Of a stretch of DNA of 64,000 nt, positions 43,962-55,223 are shown piece after piece. The stretch lies in assembly GCF_002575655.3 (NCBI RefSeq), contig NC_053039.3:244258622-244322621 (forward strand), given 5' to 3'. Source of the DNA: Aegilops tauschii subsp. strangulata. Its lineage: Eukaryota > Streptophyta > Magnoliopsida > Poales > Poaceae. The stretch's first letter is position 1. Each line of letters begins with the position of its first letter. A model generated the notes under the pieces. It searched no databases. It saw only the letters and a list, made by a program, of their open reading frames with translations, and had not been told where the DNA came from. Both the position numbers and the translations under genes were made by a program.

Positions 43962-46886
43962 TTGTCCCAAAATGGATTCGTGGAGGCTGTTGGGGCTCGC
44001 TGGGTGGAGACCAGGTCTCTTCCTCACCTCCCCCCCTCTGCTATTGACTCTTGGCAACTCTGTGCCAAACGCGGCCGGCAGTTCATGAAGGGGTGGAGTG
44101 CCAACCTGGGTCGTGACCTCCGCGAGCGAAAAAAGGCCTTGCTGACAGCCATTCAGGCACTTGACCTCCGTGCTGACACGGTCGGCCTCTCCCCTGATGA
44201 GTGGCTCTCTCGGTATGACCTGGAAGACCAACTCTCCATCATCTACACGGACGAGGAAGCTTACTGGCGTTTGCGGGGTTCCCAGAAATGGGTCCTGAAG
44301 GGCGACGCGAACACGGCCTACTTTCAGGCCATAGCAAACGGCCGCCGTAGACGCAACACCATCCCCCTCCTCTGGGACGGTCCGTCCCTTCTGCAGTCCC
44401 CGAGCGACATTAGGACCCATGTCGACGGGTTCTACCGATCCCTTTTCTCCGCCTCTCCTAGGAGCGTCCTTTATCTGGCCCTCGATTGCTGGTCCGGCCG
44501 CCAGCTTGTCTCCGCTGCGGAGAATGCCGCTCTCACGGCCCCATTCTCGGAGGATGAGGTCTGGGCGGCCATTAGAGGCATGAATCCCTCCTCGGCCCCG
44601 GGTCCGGACGACCTTCCGGTGAAATTCTTCCAGACCTTCTGGAATGTGATTAAGCCGGAAATCATGGCCATCTTTGACGAGTTCTACGTTGGGACCATCG
44701 ACCTCGGTCGCCTCAACTATGGGATCATCTCGCTCATTCCCAAAGTGTCGGGGGCCTCCGACATTTGCCAGTTTCGCCCGATCACGGTGATCAATGTGAT
44801 CTTCCGGATTCTGGCAAAGGGGTACGCCAATAGGGTAACCCTGCTAGCAGACCTCATTACCCACCCCAACCAGTCCGCCTTCGTGAAAGGGCGGTATATC
44901 CTGGATGGGGTATTAGTTCTCCATGAAGTCCTCCATGAGGTGCGGTCTAAAGGCGGTCTTCCTGTAAATTGACTTTCACAAGGCCTACGACACTGTTAGT
45001 TGGTCCTTCCTTTGGGAAGTTTTGCTCCGGAAGGGCTTCGATGATCGTTGGATCACCCGGGTGATGCAGATGGTGTCCTGCGGACGCACTGCCGTGAACA
45101 TCAATGGGGAGATTGGTCCTTACTTCCCCACCCTCTGTGGGGTTAGACAAGGCGATCCTTTCTCTCCGTTCCTGTTCAATATGGTGGTGGACGCGCTTGC
45201 CGCCATCCTAGATAAGGCCAAAGCCGCTGGCCATATTCGTGGGATTACCCCTCATCTAGCGGGCGGATCCGGGATCTCCATGCTCTAGTACGCCGACGAC
45301 ACCATCATCATGGTCGAGGGCTCGGACACGGACATCGCTAACCTCAAGTTCCTTCTTCTCTGCTTCCAACAAATGTTTGGCCTCAAGATCAACTTCGACA
45401 AGAGTGATGTGATGGTTATGGGCTACTCTCCGGCTGAAGCCCTTGACATCGCCAACTGCCTCAATTGCCGCCTCGACTCCTTTCCCACGACTTACTTGGG
45501 AACCCCCATCAGTGACTCTCGCCTCACTGTCACGGACTTGCGCCCCACGATCGCCAAGTTACAAACTTGCATGGAGCCTTGGCAAGGCCGATGGATGTCA
45601 AAGGCGGCTCGGACGATCCTCATTAATTCCTCCCTCACTAGCCTCCTCCTGTTTCTTATGAGCTTCTATAGCCTCCATGAGACCCTTCACGATGAGATCG
45701 CCAAAATTCAATCTCGTTTCTTCTGGGCGGGTGACAACAATAAGCAGAAATACCACATGGTTAGCTGGCCGGACATCTGCAAGCCCCGAGAACAGGGAGG
45801 CCTCGGTATCATGTGCTCTAAACGCATGAACATCACCCTCCTCACCCGCTGGCTCTGGCGCATTTCGCAAGGACACGGTGGTCTCTGGCTTGACATTATC
45901 CGGAACAAGTACCTGCGCGGACAGCCCCTCGCCTTTTGTCAGAGATCCGGCGGCTCCCAGTTTTGGCAATCGGTTGTCCAACTGCTTCCCGTCCTCCGCA
46001 TCGGAACCTCCATCTCGGTTGGATCGGGTACAGCGACGCTGTTCTGGTTCGACCGGTGGGCGGGAGACTCCCCCTTTGCGGCCCGTTTCCCCAACCTCTT
46101 CTCCATTGCTGTCGCCCCCCTTAATCTCCGTTGAGAGGGCCCTTATTGACTTAGGGCGCCTCGCCTTCCGGAGGCCATTTGGGCCCCCGGAAGCTGCCGC
46201 GTGGCTTGAGCTGCTTGATTGCGTCGCTCTCCACGAGCCGGCGGTGGATGCGGGCCCGGACGAGGTTCGGTGGCGTCTTGAGCCTTCGGGCCAATTCTCC
46301 ACCAAGTCCCTCTACTCGGCCATTGCCCCCTCCTCCGCTCCTCCCCCCTCCCTGCGGTTTGGTCCATCCGCTTGCCATTGAAAATTCGGATATTCATGTG
46401 GCAATGGATCCGCGGTAGGATTCCGTCTGGGGTGGAGGTCCGCAAACGCAATGGCCCTGGGTCCGGCCTCTGCCCCCTGTGTGGTACCCCCGAAGATTCG
46501 AATCACATCTTCTTCTCCTGTGTCTCAGCTCAATTCATGTGGAGCTGCTTTAGGGAGGCAGTGGGAGGCGATTGGTGTCACACCAACTTCCCCGACCTCT
46601 TCACCGAACTCCAGAACTCCCCTCCCCCTCTCGCCACATTAGGTGGCTCGAGATCGGGGTTCTAGCGTGGACTCTTTGGACGACTCGCAATAAGCTTGTG
46701 ATCCAGCGTATTCCTCTTCGACGGGCTACTGACGCTCTCTTCAAACTGTCTGGTTACTTGCAGCTTTGGCAGCCGCTTAGCCGCCCTCAGGACCGCGACG
46801 CCATCACCGCCTTCATCGCAGACCTTCGCTCGATGGCCGTCCGTCTGTCGCCGTCGCCCCCTCCGCCACCCCCAGAGCCGGATTAG
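43962..46886 (+). pseudogene. LINE ORF2 reverse transcriptase and C-terminal part
   Basis: RT boxes in order: SSAPGPDDLPVKFFQTFW, FRPITVINVIFRILAKGYAN and QSAFVKGRYILDGVLVLHE (frame ends 44972); then, in another frame, IDFHKAYDTVSWSFLWE, GVRQGDPFSPFLFNMVVDAL, and the catalytic YADDTIIMVEG directly after a TAG at 45286-45288 (CAG expected). YLGTPISDSRL and FFWAGDNNKQKYHMVSW follow to a stop near 46132. The zf-RVT region has IRIFMWQWIRGRIPSGVEVR and CPLCGTPEDSNHIFFSC, and the last frame (46572-46886) has LAWTLWTTRNKLVIQ. At least three frameshifts and two stops interrupt it. Confidence 0.85.
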
Positions 46887-47026
46887 ACGCCTTGCCTCGG
46901 CCGCGTCCTTTTTGTTTGTTTTGGGCTTGTTGAGCGGTGCCCTCAGCAGAACCTTTGTACTTCTCGTTATGTGACTTGGGTGTGTGTGTTCTGAACTAGT
47001 CCGTGTATGTGTGCTCTTGGCGGTTT

Positions 47027-47063
47027 GCTTTATATATAAAGCGGGGCGAAAGCCTTTTTCGGT
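47027..47063 (+). other. structured 3' end of the LINE
   Basis: A perfect 16-bp palindrome GCTTTATATATAAAGC (47027-47042) is followed by GGCGAAAGCC (47045-47054), which can form a three-pair stem with a GAAA loop, then T5 and CGGT up to the target-site duplication. There is no A-rich tail. Confidence 0.65.
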
Positions 47064-47076
47064 AATAGGATCCTGA

Positions 47077-47178
47077 CATTCCTTGAAGAGCATCGCAAGA
47101 TCGAGAATCGACAAGTTTATGCTCAGCTTCAAGATAATCTTATTAAGCATCACTGGCAACGTCTTAGTGAGTCATAGT
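47077..47178 (+). pseudogene. Harbinger-type nuclease, C-terminal end
   Basis: The frame gives FLEEHRKIENRQVYAQLQDN, then LIKHHWQRLSES and a stop. This is the usual C-terminus of grass Harbinger nucleases. It follows the right copy of the 13-bp target-site duplication and joins the frame at 39634. Confidence 0.8.
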
Positions 47179-47440
47179 TGTTGTATCATATGTTATTTGC
47201 TACATTTGGACCATTCGGCGTGTCTAAATTTGAATAATTCAGTCTGTAAACTTTGAATTCTGTTTGTAAACTATATTCGTGATTTGCTTGAACATTCATA
47301 TTTATGTTTAGTTTCCATACGTGTGATAATATGTAGTTGCAATGTATACTGCATAAGTTTAGAAAAGACAAAAATTTACTCGAGAATCGGTTAGGTCTGA
47401 TCAAAACTTAGTGGAGTAAAAATACTCCAATAAGGGATCG
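47179..47440 (+). other. Harbinger 3' region
   Basis: AT-rich non-coding sequence after the nuclease stop. ACTTAGTGGAGTAAAAATAC and the end AAGGGATCG resemble the terminal region of grass Harbinger elements. Confidence 0.5.
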
Positions 47441-48124
47441 TTTCGTTGCATGTAATCCCCCAGGGATCCCTGCCTTTTCCTGAGGGCGGAAACCCACGCC
47501 GAAATCATGCCCAGGGAAAAGAAGCGAGACATTTAGATGCCCAAAACCATTTGCCCTCCAGCCCGATCCCCTCGATCTCCCTTGGTAAGGGATCCACGCC
47601 TCTCTAGTCGTGGAATTTCTCCTTGCGTTGTTTCCCTCTCGCATTGTCGTGACTTGCGAAGCTCGCGCCCCTCTCTCCCTCCAGCTCCATGTCGCTCAGC
47701 CTCCCTCACGCACAGTCGCGTGCCTCCTCCTCGCCCTTCATCTGGCCACCCACACAACCTCCTCCGCCTGCTCCTGCCCTTTCCCTTTGTTGCCAATTTG
47801 GAAACAGTGGTGGGAAGATCCCTCCCACGAAGGAGGGGATCCCATGTGCCCATCACAGCCAAATGAGTCCTAAGAGGGTTTACTCGGGTGGATCCTCCTC
47901 TATTTATTGAGGATCAGTTAGAGTTGTCCCTAAGTCCTGGCGAGACGAAAGTTATGAATCGTTGCTTCTTTTAAAACCCTCCTTTTTTATGCATCAATCG
48001 AGTTCCCTTTTATGTCGGAAGATAATAGGAAAGAGTTTCGCCCGCCGCGAAGATCCAATCTAGTCCCAACACCCAGACCATTGAACCGAACCAGAGCAAA
48101 AAGCGCACATACCACGTAGGTGGT
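47441..48124. other. unassigned sequence upstream of the ZIFL promoter
   Basis: About 680 bp of mixed composition. Overlapping open frames (47408-47910) on both strands have no recognisable motif. I see no gene and no element boundary I can support. Confidence 0.4.
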
Positions 48125-48130
48125 CACGTG
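48125..48130 (+). promoter_or_regulatory. G-box CACGTG upstream of ZIFL
   Basis: CACGTG lies about 100 bp upstream of the TATA box, with a further ACGT core at CATACACGTAAAA. G-boxes bind bZIP and bHLH factors; use here is inferred. Confidence 0.45.
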
Positions 48131-48223
48131 TACATACACGTAAAAGCACGGAGCAGGTAGTGCACATCGTGCAGCTTAGCTTGCCAGCCTGCGTGGTTGG
48201 AAACTAGCTAGCGGCTTGTACAG

Positions 48224-48229
48224 TATAAA
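48224..48229 (+). promoter_or_regulatory. TATA box of ZIFL
   Basis: TATAAA in CAGTATAAACCCC, 109 bp before the start codon. It gives an expected transcript start near 48255. Confidence 0.6.
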
Positions 48230-48337
48230 CCCCGGCCAGAGAAAGCACCCGGCAGGTGGACCAAGCCAAAGCCCGGGACGAAGCGTACTCCTCCACCCTT
48301 CCACCTAGTCCATTGAAGAGGAGAGCTCTCCATTGTA

Positions 48338-51300
48338 ATGGGGGACGAGGAAAGAGGAGCGGCGGCGGCGCCGCTGCTGCTGCCAGCGTCGCCGTCGTCG
48401 GCGAGCCGTCACCACGAGGCGGGGTGCCCCGGCTGCGCGCTGGACCGGAGGAAGGAGAGCTCCGGCGGCAGGATCCCCTACAAGGAGCTCTTCTTCGTCG
48501 GCCTCACCACCCTCGCCTCATGTACGTAACCACTGCCTCTACGATTAGACTGGATTCGATTACATTCTGCACTGCAATGTACTATACGTACATTACGGTC
48601 TTTGTTATCATAGGCGTCGTTGTAATGGAAATATACGGTGTTATCGGTGACCGGCCGTACGGCGACAGGACGCCACAAACAGAGACAAGTCATTGTCCGA
48701 CACACAGGTTGCAGAGAGGTAGGGGTAGGGCCCCATTGATCGGGGCCCGGGCCATACGGCCCTATGTTCATCCCGTGACACGGGAATTGTTACACGGACC
48801 CGGCCTGATATATTCCTAGTCAGTCAGGTGATCACCTCACTTAGTCTAAAAATAAGGTGATCACCTCACTTGTTGCTCAAAATTTGCTAAAAAAAACTTG
48901 TTGCTCAAGAAAAAAGGTGATTCCTGCGTGGCTGCATATAGCATTGCAGAGATGGGAGGGGAACCAATAATTGTAAGCAGTTTTCGCACACACCTTAGGG
49001 CATCTCCGATGCGGATCGACCTTCCACAAATTTGTTGTGGAAATGCTAAAACTCTGACGTCAAATTTTTAAGCTGACTTCCCGCAAAAAAATAAACATGA
49101 CAAATCAAGTGTTTTAATGGCAATTTATCTTGTGGTGAGAATGACAATTTCTTTTCCAAGCATGACAACTCCTAACAAAAAAATTGAACCTGTCAAGGAT
49201 TTGTCATGCTTGCTAAAGAAAATTTCCATCCTCGCGACAATATAATTTGCCATCTTAGGCGTTCGATTTACCATGCTAAAAGAAATCCGACATTCAATTT
49301 GTAGCGAATCCATTTGTTGAACACCAAAGTTTTGCTATTGGATGGTTCGATGGATATATAAAACTTATTGAACTTTTGGTGCTTTTGCTATTAGTTGCAT
49401 TTGTTCGCAACTATTTAAATGTATCGTCGAATTGCTATTGATCAAGTAAATTTGACAAAGGAGGATGCCTGACAAATAGGAAAAATTCGAGGGATAGCAT
49501 TGGGTGGCATCCGCCCAACCAGATGTCCGCGGGCATGGCTGAACATGTGTGCGAACATTTGGGGGCGTTCATTTGATGAACGTCATAAGATGCCATTACA
49601 TGTGTCTAGGGGTGAAGCCAAGCACCGGGAAGTATTGGGCGACGGATCAGGATTCACAACCTATACTGGAAAAAAATTGAGCCTGTTCTTTAGATTTGTT
49701 TAAAAAAAAAAATTGCGGGACCTAATAATTCTACAAAACAGGCAAATTTTAAGAATAGCAGACCGTCTGATTGCTTAGAAAAAACAGTAGTGTTATGTAT
49801 ACTTGTGAGCTGGTAAATATTCAAAACGGCTCACTTTTTCCAGATCTGACCAATGAAATAAAAACTGTACATATATAGCTCATCTGCAAACTCGTTTTCA
49901 ATGCATTCTAAAAGTATGAAATTCCATGAACCAAAAAAAGAAGTATGAAATTCCGTGGTGAAGCTAATGCTGTCCCAGAGCAAGAATGTCCATTCACACC
50001 CTGTACTCTAGCTTCATGTGTGTTTTATCTACTCTAAAATGTTAGAAATAATTTTGAAAGATTCAAAATTAATAACACAATTCATACATGCTGGAGCATA
50101 TTCCTATCACAAGCCATCAGTATGTCAGAAGACATGCAAGGCATATGCATGCATGCACAGGTTCTACCCAGTGTGATATGCCCATGCACGTGTTCAGAGA
50201 AGAAGAACTGCTTTACAGAGTAAATCCAGCATCATGCCTGAGATAGAAAGCTACCCAGAGTAACATGAACTACCACATGTTGGTTGTTCCATGATCATGT
50301 ATTTAACTGCTTACTTTTTTTTGGTTTTGTTTCTAGCTGTCGATTGTTCTTCTTGCAAAGATCATGCAGTTTCACCTAACGCATCCGCGGTGCAATACGT
50401 GTCCCTCATTCTGACAATAAATATATGCTCTTGCTTTGTCTTTTTCAGCTTTGCCCATCACATGCCTCTTTCCCTTTATGTATTTCATGGTATGTATTTT
50501 ATCATCGACCTATCGCATCCACTAATCTCTAGATCAAGTTGTTCATTAGATTACTTTTGGTTACTTACTTGGTCCAGGAGATCTTAAAGTTGAAGTTTAG
50601 ATGTAGATTTAGATTTTAAAATAGGTTAATACAGCCCCTAGTTATTTGTTGGATTTACCCTACTACTTTGCTCTAAAATTCACAGACTTGTCAAAATAGT
50701 AGGGTAAATCCAAAAATTTCGGACATCACGAAATATCTGAAATCTCAAAAATTCTTTCGGAACTGAATCTATCAAAAATTCACTAAAATTTGGATCTTGT
50801 TTGAATCTAGCCTGAAACTCCGAGGATACCAATATTTTGGTACTCACCGAAATTAAGGAAATTTTGGACATTTCATTGAAATTTTAAACCTTCTTTCATG
50901 CAAATAATATCTCATTTTGTAACAAAAAATGCAAATAACATTTCATCTCGTTGTATCCCTTTCTACAGGTTAGAGACTTCCACGTTGCTAAAACAGAGGA
51001 AGATATAGGGTCTTATGCTGGTTTCCTTGGTATAGTTTCTGGCTCCACTATTCCAAAACAAATATCATCATTTAGCCCGCATCATGCATTGTCCTTGAGA
51101 AATAAAATATATTTAAATATATAGGCATGAAATTTGTATGTTGGTGTTTTCAAATGTAGCTTCTTCGTACATGATTGGCAGAGCCTTTTCTGCGATTTTT
51201 TGGGGCATTGTGGCGGACCGTATTGGACGGAAGCCTGTCATTGTATTTTCCATCCTGTCTGTGTAAGTATAACATGAATTCTAAATCAGTTTATAACAGG

Positions 51301-54033
51301 AGTTCTGATTCAACTTGGCAACAATTTTTATCTTGCTATTCGGTAACTCTTAGTCACTTAATTAACTTTCTTTATATTCCAGGGTCATATTTAACACACT
51401 GTTTGGACTAAGTACAGAGTACTGGATGGCAATAGCTACAAGACTTGTTCTAGGTTCCCTAAATGGTTTACTTGCTCCAATAAAGGTAATAAAAATTATC
51501 AGTTTCAACATGAAGGCATCTCAGTTCTGATTACAAATATTTATCGACCGTGCAGGCTTATGCTATTGAAGTTTGTCAAGCTGAACATCATGCTCTTGGG
51601 CTCTCAGTTGTAATCTCTCAGAACAACTCTGTGTTATTTGCTCATGTTCTTACTGTTTTCATAGTCCTTCCAAAACAAAGATTATGTTAATACGATTTTC
51701 TTTGATTAAAGGTGAACACAGCGTGGGGTTTTGGTCTTGTAATCGGTCCAGCTCTTGGAGGCTACCTTGCTCAGGTATAGTCTACATGTATAAATGGAGT
51801 TGCATTACACTAGTAAGATTGCTAGTTAGACAGAAATGAAGAGATGAACTGCCTTCATTTTCTTACTCCACTCTCCTTTTGTCAGCCTGCTGAAAAGTAC
51901 CCACAAATATTCTCCAAGGAGTCAGTTTTTGGGAGGTACATCTAGCAAGATCAAGATATAGTTATTTACAAAACTGCTTGCAATATACTAGTTATACTGG
52001 ACTTCATGGCTGATTCATTGGATTAATTTTGCAGGTTTCCATATTTCTTACCTTGTGTAGCTGTGTCATTGCTTGCTGCCATTGTTCTCATAAGTTGTAT
52101 ATGGATGCCGGTGGGTATAGTTTCACTACATATTATCATCAGTCTTCATTTAATCTTTCCTTAGCTAATGCTGACAAGGAATATTAGTATTACCTGGCAT
52201 AATCGTAGTCTGAGCAATTTTATATTCCATTTGCAACAGACAAACAAAATATGCTACAGAAGTTAAAATTTATTTTGTCCACATTATATCTAGCTTTTCT
52301 TCCCACATTTGCTAATACTGAAAATGCTGTGGATATATTCTTTTAATAAATTCAAATCAGGGGCACATTACATCTAGCTTTTCTTCCCACGTTTGCTAAT
52401 CTTATTTGTCAAATGGAACTGACAGGAGACCATACACAAACATAAGAGTCCGGAGAAGGATATCCAAAAGGTCAAAGCCTTGCCATCGGAACAATCTTAT
52501 TTAGATTCACCTCGCAAGAAGAGTTTGCTCCAGAATTGGCCATGGATGTCAACTATGGTGTCCTATTGTTTCTTTGGTCTTCATGACACTGCATATAGTG
52601 AAGTAAATATTGTTTCGAATTCTTGTCTTGTCCTTTCTGCATTCTGCTGCTACATGACAAAGTCTCCAAATCTATCTAAATGCTATTCAATTTTATTTCA
52701 CATAGCATCTTATCTACTACTTGCATTCATCTTTTATAGTTATCATTGAATAACACTCTAGCCGTCACGCGATTCTTTCAATACTAGATACTTTCCTTGT
52801 GGGCTGTTAGTGACAGAAAGTATGGTGGTCTTAGCTTCTCATCTGAAGATATCGGTGGAGTTCTTGCCGTGGCAGGTATCGCATCCCTCTGCCTTTACCT
52901 AATGTTCTAACTTTTTGAACTTTCATGTAGCTTTGAAGGTGCATGTTAGTATCACGGGGCGACCTAAACCTAATACTTTCTCCTTCTGGTCCAGGTGCTA
53001 GTCTTCTTGTATATCAGCTTATCATTTATCACTGGGTTCATAAGTTTCTGGGGCCAGTCATTTCGTCGCGTGTTGCTTCTGTGAGTAGCCTCCTACTGTG
53101 CCTTTTCCAGATAAACAAATAGATCAAGTTTCATGATCATCGCTGATGTTTTTGAATTTGACACTGTAGGCTCTGTCCATACTTATTGTCAGTACTTATC
53201 CCTTTATGACATACTTATCTGGCGCCAAACTTTCTTTTGCTCTCTACTCTGCAGCCATGATGAGAAGTGTTGTTGCGGTAGGCATTTTTCTGCACTTTCT
53301 TACTCTCTGAAAGTTTAGTGAGTACTGTATCCAAGGGTATCTAATCTTTGTATACTGCAAACTTGTATAGATTACTGCCAGCACAGGAATTTCCCTTCTG
53401 CAGAACCATGCTGTGGTATGTACATGTATATATATAACCAAGTGAGCTTTATTTGCAACGCCATGTTTGCGTCAATCGAACTAAATGAAACAATGTTTCT
53501 GAATTTGATGCCAGCGTCAAGACCAAAGAGGCACTGCGAATGGTATATCGACAACTGCCATGTCGTTTTTCAAGGCGATTGCTCCAATCGGGGCTGGTTA
53601 TCTGTGAGTAGCTCCTGTCATCTCATATTTTCCATAAACAGGGTGCAGTGAGCGAAACAATTACGATTACTGATCTTTGTTTCAAACCAGAAAACTGTAA
53701 TTTTCGTGCTGAATCACTCTGCTGTGGACTCCTAATTCCCATCCCCTAATGTCACTGAATGAATGCAGGTTCTCATGGGCGCAGAAACATCAGGACAGCA
53801 CCTTCTTCCCAGGTAATCAATCAATATGTTCTGTACTAGTAGTACAGAAGGACTTTCTGATTATACATACTTGATATAGTTATTTTAGGAAGTAACTTGA
53901 TCTAGTTTGGTCCACTGAATCTGCAGGTGATCAAATGGTGTTCTTGGTGCTGAATTTGGTGCAGCTCCTTGGGCTCATGTTTACCTTTGAGCCTTTCCTG
54001 GTATTACCCACTGTAGGAGAAGAGTGCAGTTAG
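48338..54033 (+). CDS. ZIFL: ZIFL-type major facilitator transporter (17 exons, 492 aa)
   Basis: Exons: 48338-48521, 50449-50489, 50969-51029, 51160-51262, 51383-51485, 51556-51609, 51712-51774, 51886-51935, 52035-52110, 52426-52602, 52788-52875, 52995-53080, 53170-53277, 53371-53415, 53515-53603, 53769-53812, 53927-54033. All introns are GT-AG and the spliced frame is 1479 nt with no stop. Family marks: N-terminal CPGC (residues 30-33), the MFS motif WGIVADRIGRK (110-120), the antiporter signature from S181 to G199 (S-x8-G-x3-G-P-x2-G-G), and a histidine-bearing central loop PETIHKHK (245-252). Length and 12-helix layout fit the ZIFL family, proton-coupled membrane transporters tied to zinc, iron-chelator or potassium/auxin handling; in grasses some members export mugineic-acid-type chelators. 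The substrate of this member cannot be told from sequence. Confidence 0.93.
48522..50448 (+). other. ZIFL intron 1 (1927 bp)
   Basis: The donor is GTACGTAA and the acceptor TTTTTCAG. It holds two copies of AGGTGATCACCTCACTT (48826-48842 and 48855-48871). A stretch from GGGCATCTCCGATGCGGATC (about 48999) to about 49600 looks like repeat-derived sequence, but I could not define its ends. No coding exon is visible inside. Confidence 0.7.
50490..50968 (+). other. ZIFL intron 2 (479 bp)
   Basis: The donor is GTATGT and the acceptor TTCTACAG. The part 50690-50900 is rich in GAAAT/ATTTC words (for example CGAAATATCTGAAATCTC), as in degenerate repeat sequence. No gene. Confidence 0.65.
52111..52425 (+). 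repeat. ZIFL intron 9 with a 37-bp direct duplication
   Basis: The intron is 315 bp. The segment CACATTATATCTAGCTTTTC...GCTAAT at 52280-52316 recurs at 52364-52400 with two differences, just before the acceptor of exon 10. Confidence 0.75.
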
Positions 54034-54939
54034 GAACATAGCAGTATAGATTGTCACCTGTCAAAATCTGTAATAACAGCAACGTTCTTCCAATTATTTT
54101 ATATTGTAATAATAACAGCAACATTTTAAAACTTGGCATGAGCCTAGGCGGCCAATGTTCCTTTTCTTTTCAAATTCCAATGCACACTTGACCTGGTGAG
54201 CATTTTCTGAAAAGGAGGAGGATGACTCTGCTTCAGTTGACGAATATTTTGTTTAAAGCCAAGTAAATCAACAAAAGGAGAAAAGGTTTCAGAAACGGAA
54301 AAACGGTGGCGGAAAGAAGATGATGGCCTGCACTTGATTTCAGAAACTGCTTTAATATATTTTTCGATGAAGAAAAAGGGAAGAAGGAACTAGCCTGATA
54401 GATCAAGACACGGATCAGTGGACGACAAAAGCTAGCTAGGCAGCCAGTGAAAACGACTGGGAAACAAATCATTTCGCCGGCGACTGGGAAGTCATCGACT
54501 AACCTTCTTTTTCTCCTTCTGTAAAAGTCATGCACGTTCATGTTCAGGATCGCAACGCACTAAAACTCACTGATCTACGTACGTACGTAGTCACTCATCA
54601 TCCATCAGCGAAGCTGCTTGCTCGGAAAGCAGAAGGAGCTCCAGGTGGGGCTGCCAGAGCACTCGCAAATTTGTCGTTGATCCATGGCCAAGTAATCTGC
54701 CGCTATGTACTGCGATAATCTACCGTGCCCTTGCTGGTGGAAAGCGCTGCCTCGTCACTAACCACTGTCAGCAAGCTAAGGGACAGGATTCCTGGGATCT
54801 CTTCTTGTTAACTCATCACGAGTTGACAAAATATATTAATAGCATTTTGTCATTAGTATATATGCTTTTCAGTAAATTGGCTAGATGTGTGATATTCAAT
54901 ACTATTAGGTGAGATGGGTGACGGGCGGCGCGTTCTGGC
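54034..54939 (+). other. ZIFL 3' flank
   Basis: Non-coding. TAATAACAGCAAC occurs twice at about 54071-54083 and 54109-54122, probably in the 3' UTR. A 16-bp palindrome CTACGTACGTACGTAG lies at 54575-54590. No further gene seen. Confidence 0.5.
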
Positions 54940-55223
54940 ATATACCTGGCCATCCATCAGGCCTGGCCTAACAAAGCCCGAAGCAGAAAACCTAGGCTCC
55001 GGCCCAGCCCGGCCCAGTCGTCGGGCCTAGATTTCAGGCCCAAGCCTGACACGTCAGTGAAAAAGCTCGCCGGGCCTCTTCCCTAAAACACAAATATGGC
55101 AAGCCAGGCCCGACGTGTCGCTCGGGCTCAAAACCTAGGCACGGGCCCGACCCGTGGGCAAGACCGGGCCAGGTCGGGTTGGGCTTTTTCGGGGCAGGCC
55201 AGGTTTCCCGTGGCTAGGTATAT
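54940..55223. repeat. 284-bp inverted-repeat element rich in GGCCC words (MITE-like)
   Basis: The left end ATATACCTGGCCA (54940-54952) and right end TGGCTAGGTATAT (55211-55223) are inverted copies with one mismatch. Between them GGCCCAGCCCGGCCCAG, CGGGCCTAGATTTCAGGCCC and similar words recur on both strands. No coding. The class is not determined. Confidence 0.55.

Larger units (their letters stand above)
39635..47063 (+). mobile_element. near full-length plant LINE (7.4 kb) inside the Harbinger nuclease
   Basis: Flanked by a 13-bp target-site duplication AATAGGATCCTGA (39622-39634 and 47064-47076). It has a very GC-rich 5' region, ORF1 (about 40737-42395), ORF2 with endonuclease, RT and a C-terminal zf-RVT part (about 43210-46886), and a short 3' UTR. 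There is no poly(A) tail; the last bases form a palindrome, a GGC-GAAA-GCC hairpin and a T5 run. Several stops and frameshifts make it inactive. Confidence 0.9.
37920..47440 (+). mobile_element. PIF/Harbinger DNA transposon, interrupted by a LINE
   Basis: The left end GGGCAACTCTAGCCGATCCC resembles the terminal inverted repeats of grass PIF/Harbinger elements. A GC-rich leader and a nuclease pseudogene follow (38476-39634 and 47077-47178), split by the LINE at 39635-47063. After the nuclease stop an AT-rich 3' region runs to AAGGGATCG (47432-47440), which matches the inner part of the expected right repeat before the sequence changes; the right terminus therefore looks truncated. No three-base target-site duplication could be confirmed. 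Confidence 0.7.

Noticed and set aside
47408..47910. Overlapping ORFs upstream of ZIFL
   Set aside because: Both strands are open over the same stretch, with no motif and no splice logic.
48256..48819. 187-codon plus-strand ORF overlapping ZIFL exon 1
   Set aside because: It begins at GTG, runs across the exon 1 donor into intron 1, and is in a different frame from the ZIFL protein.
54530..54718. Short plus-strand ORF after ZIFL (62 codons)
   Set aside because: No motif, no splice context, and the size is expected by chance.
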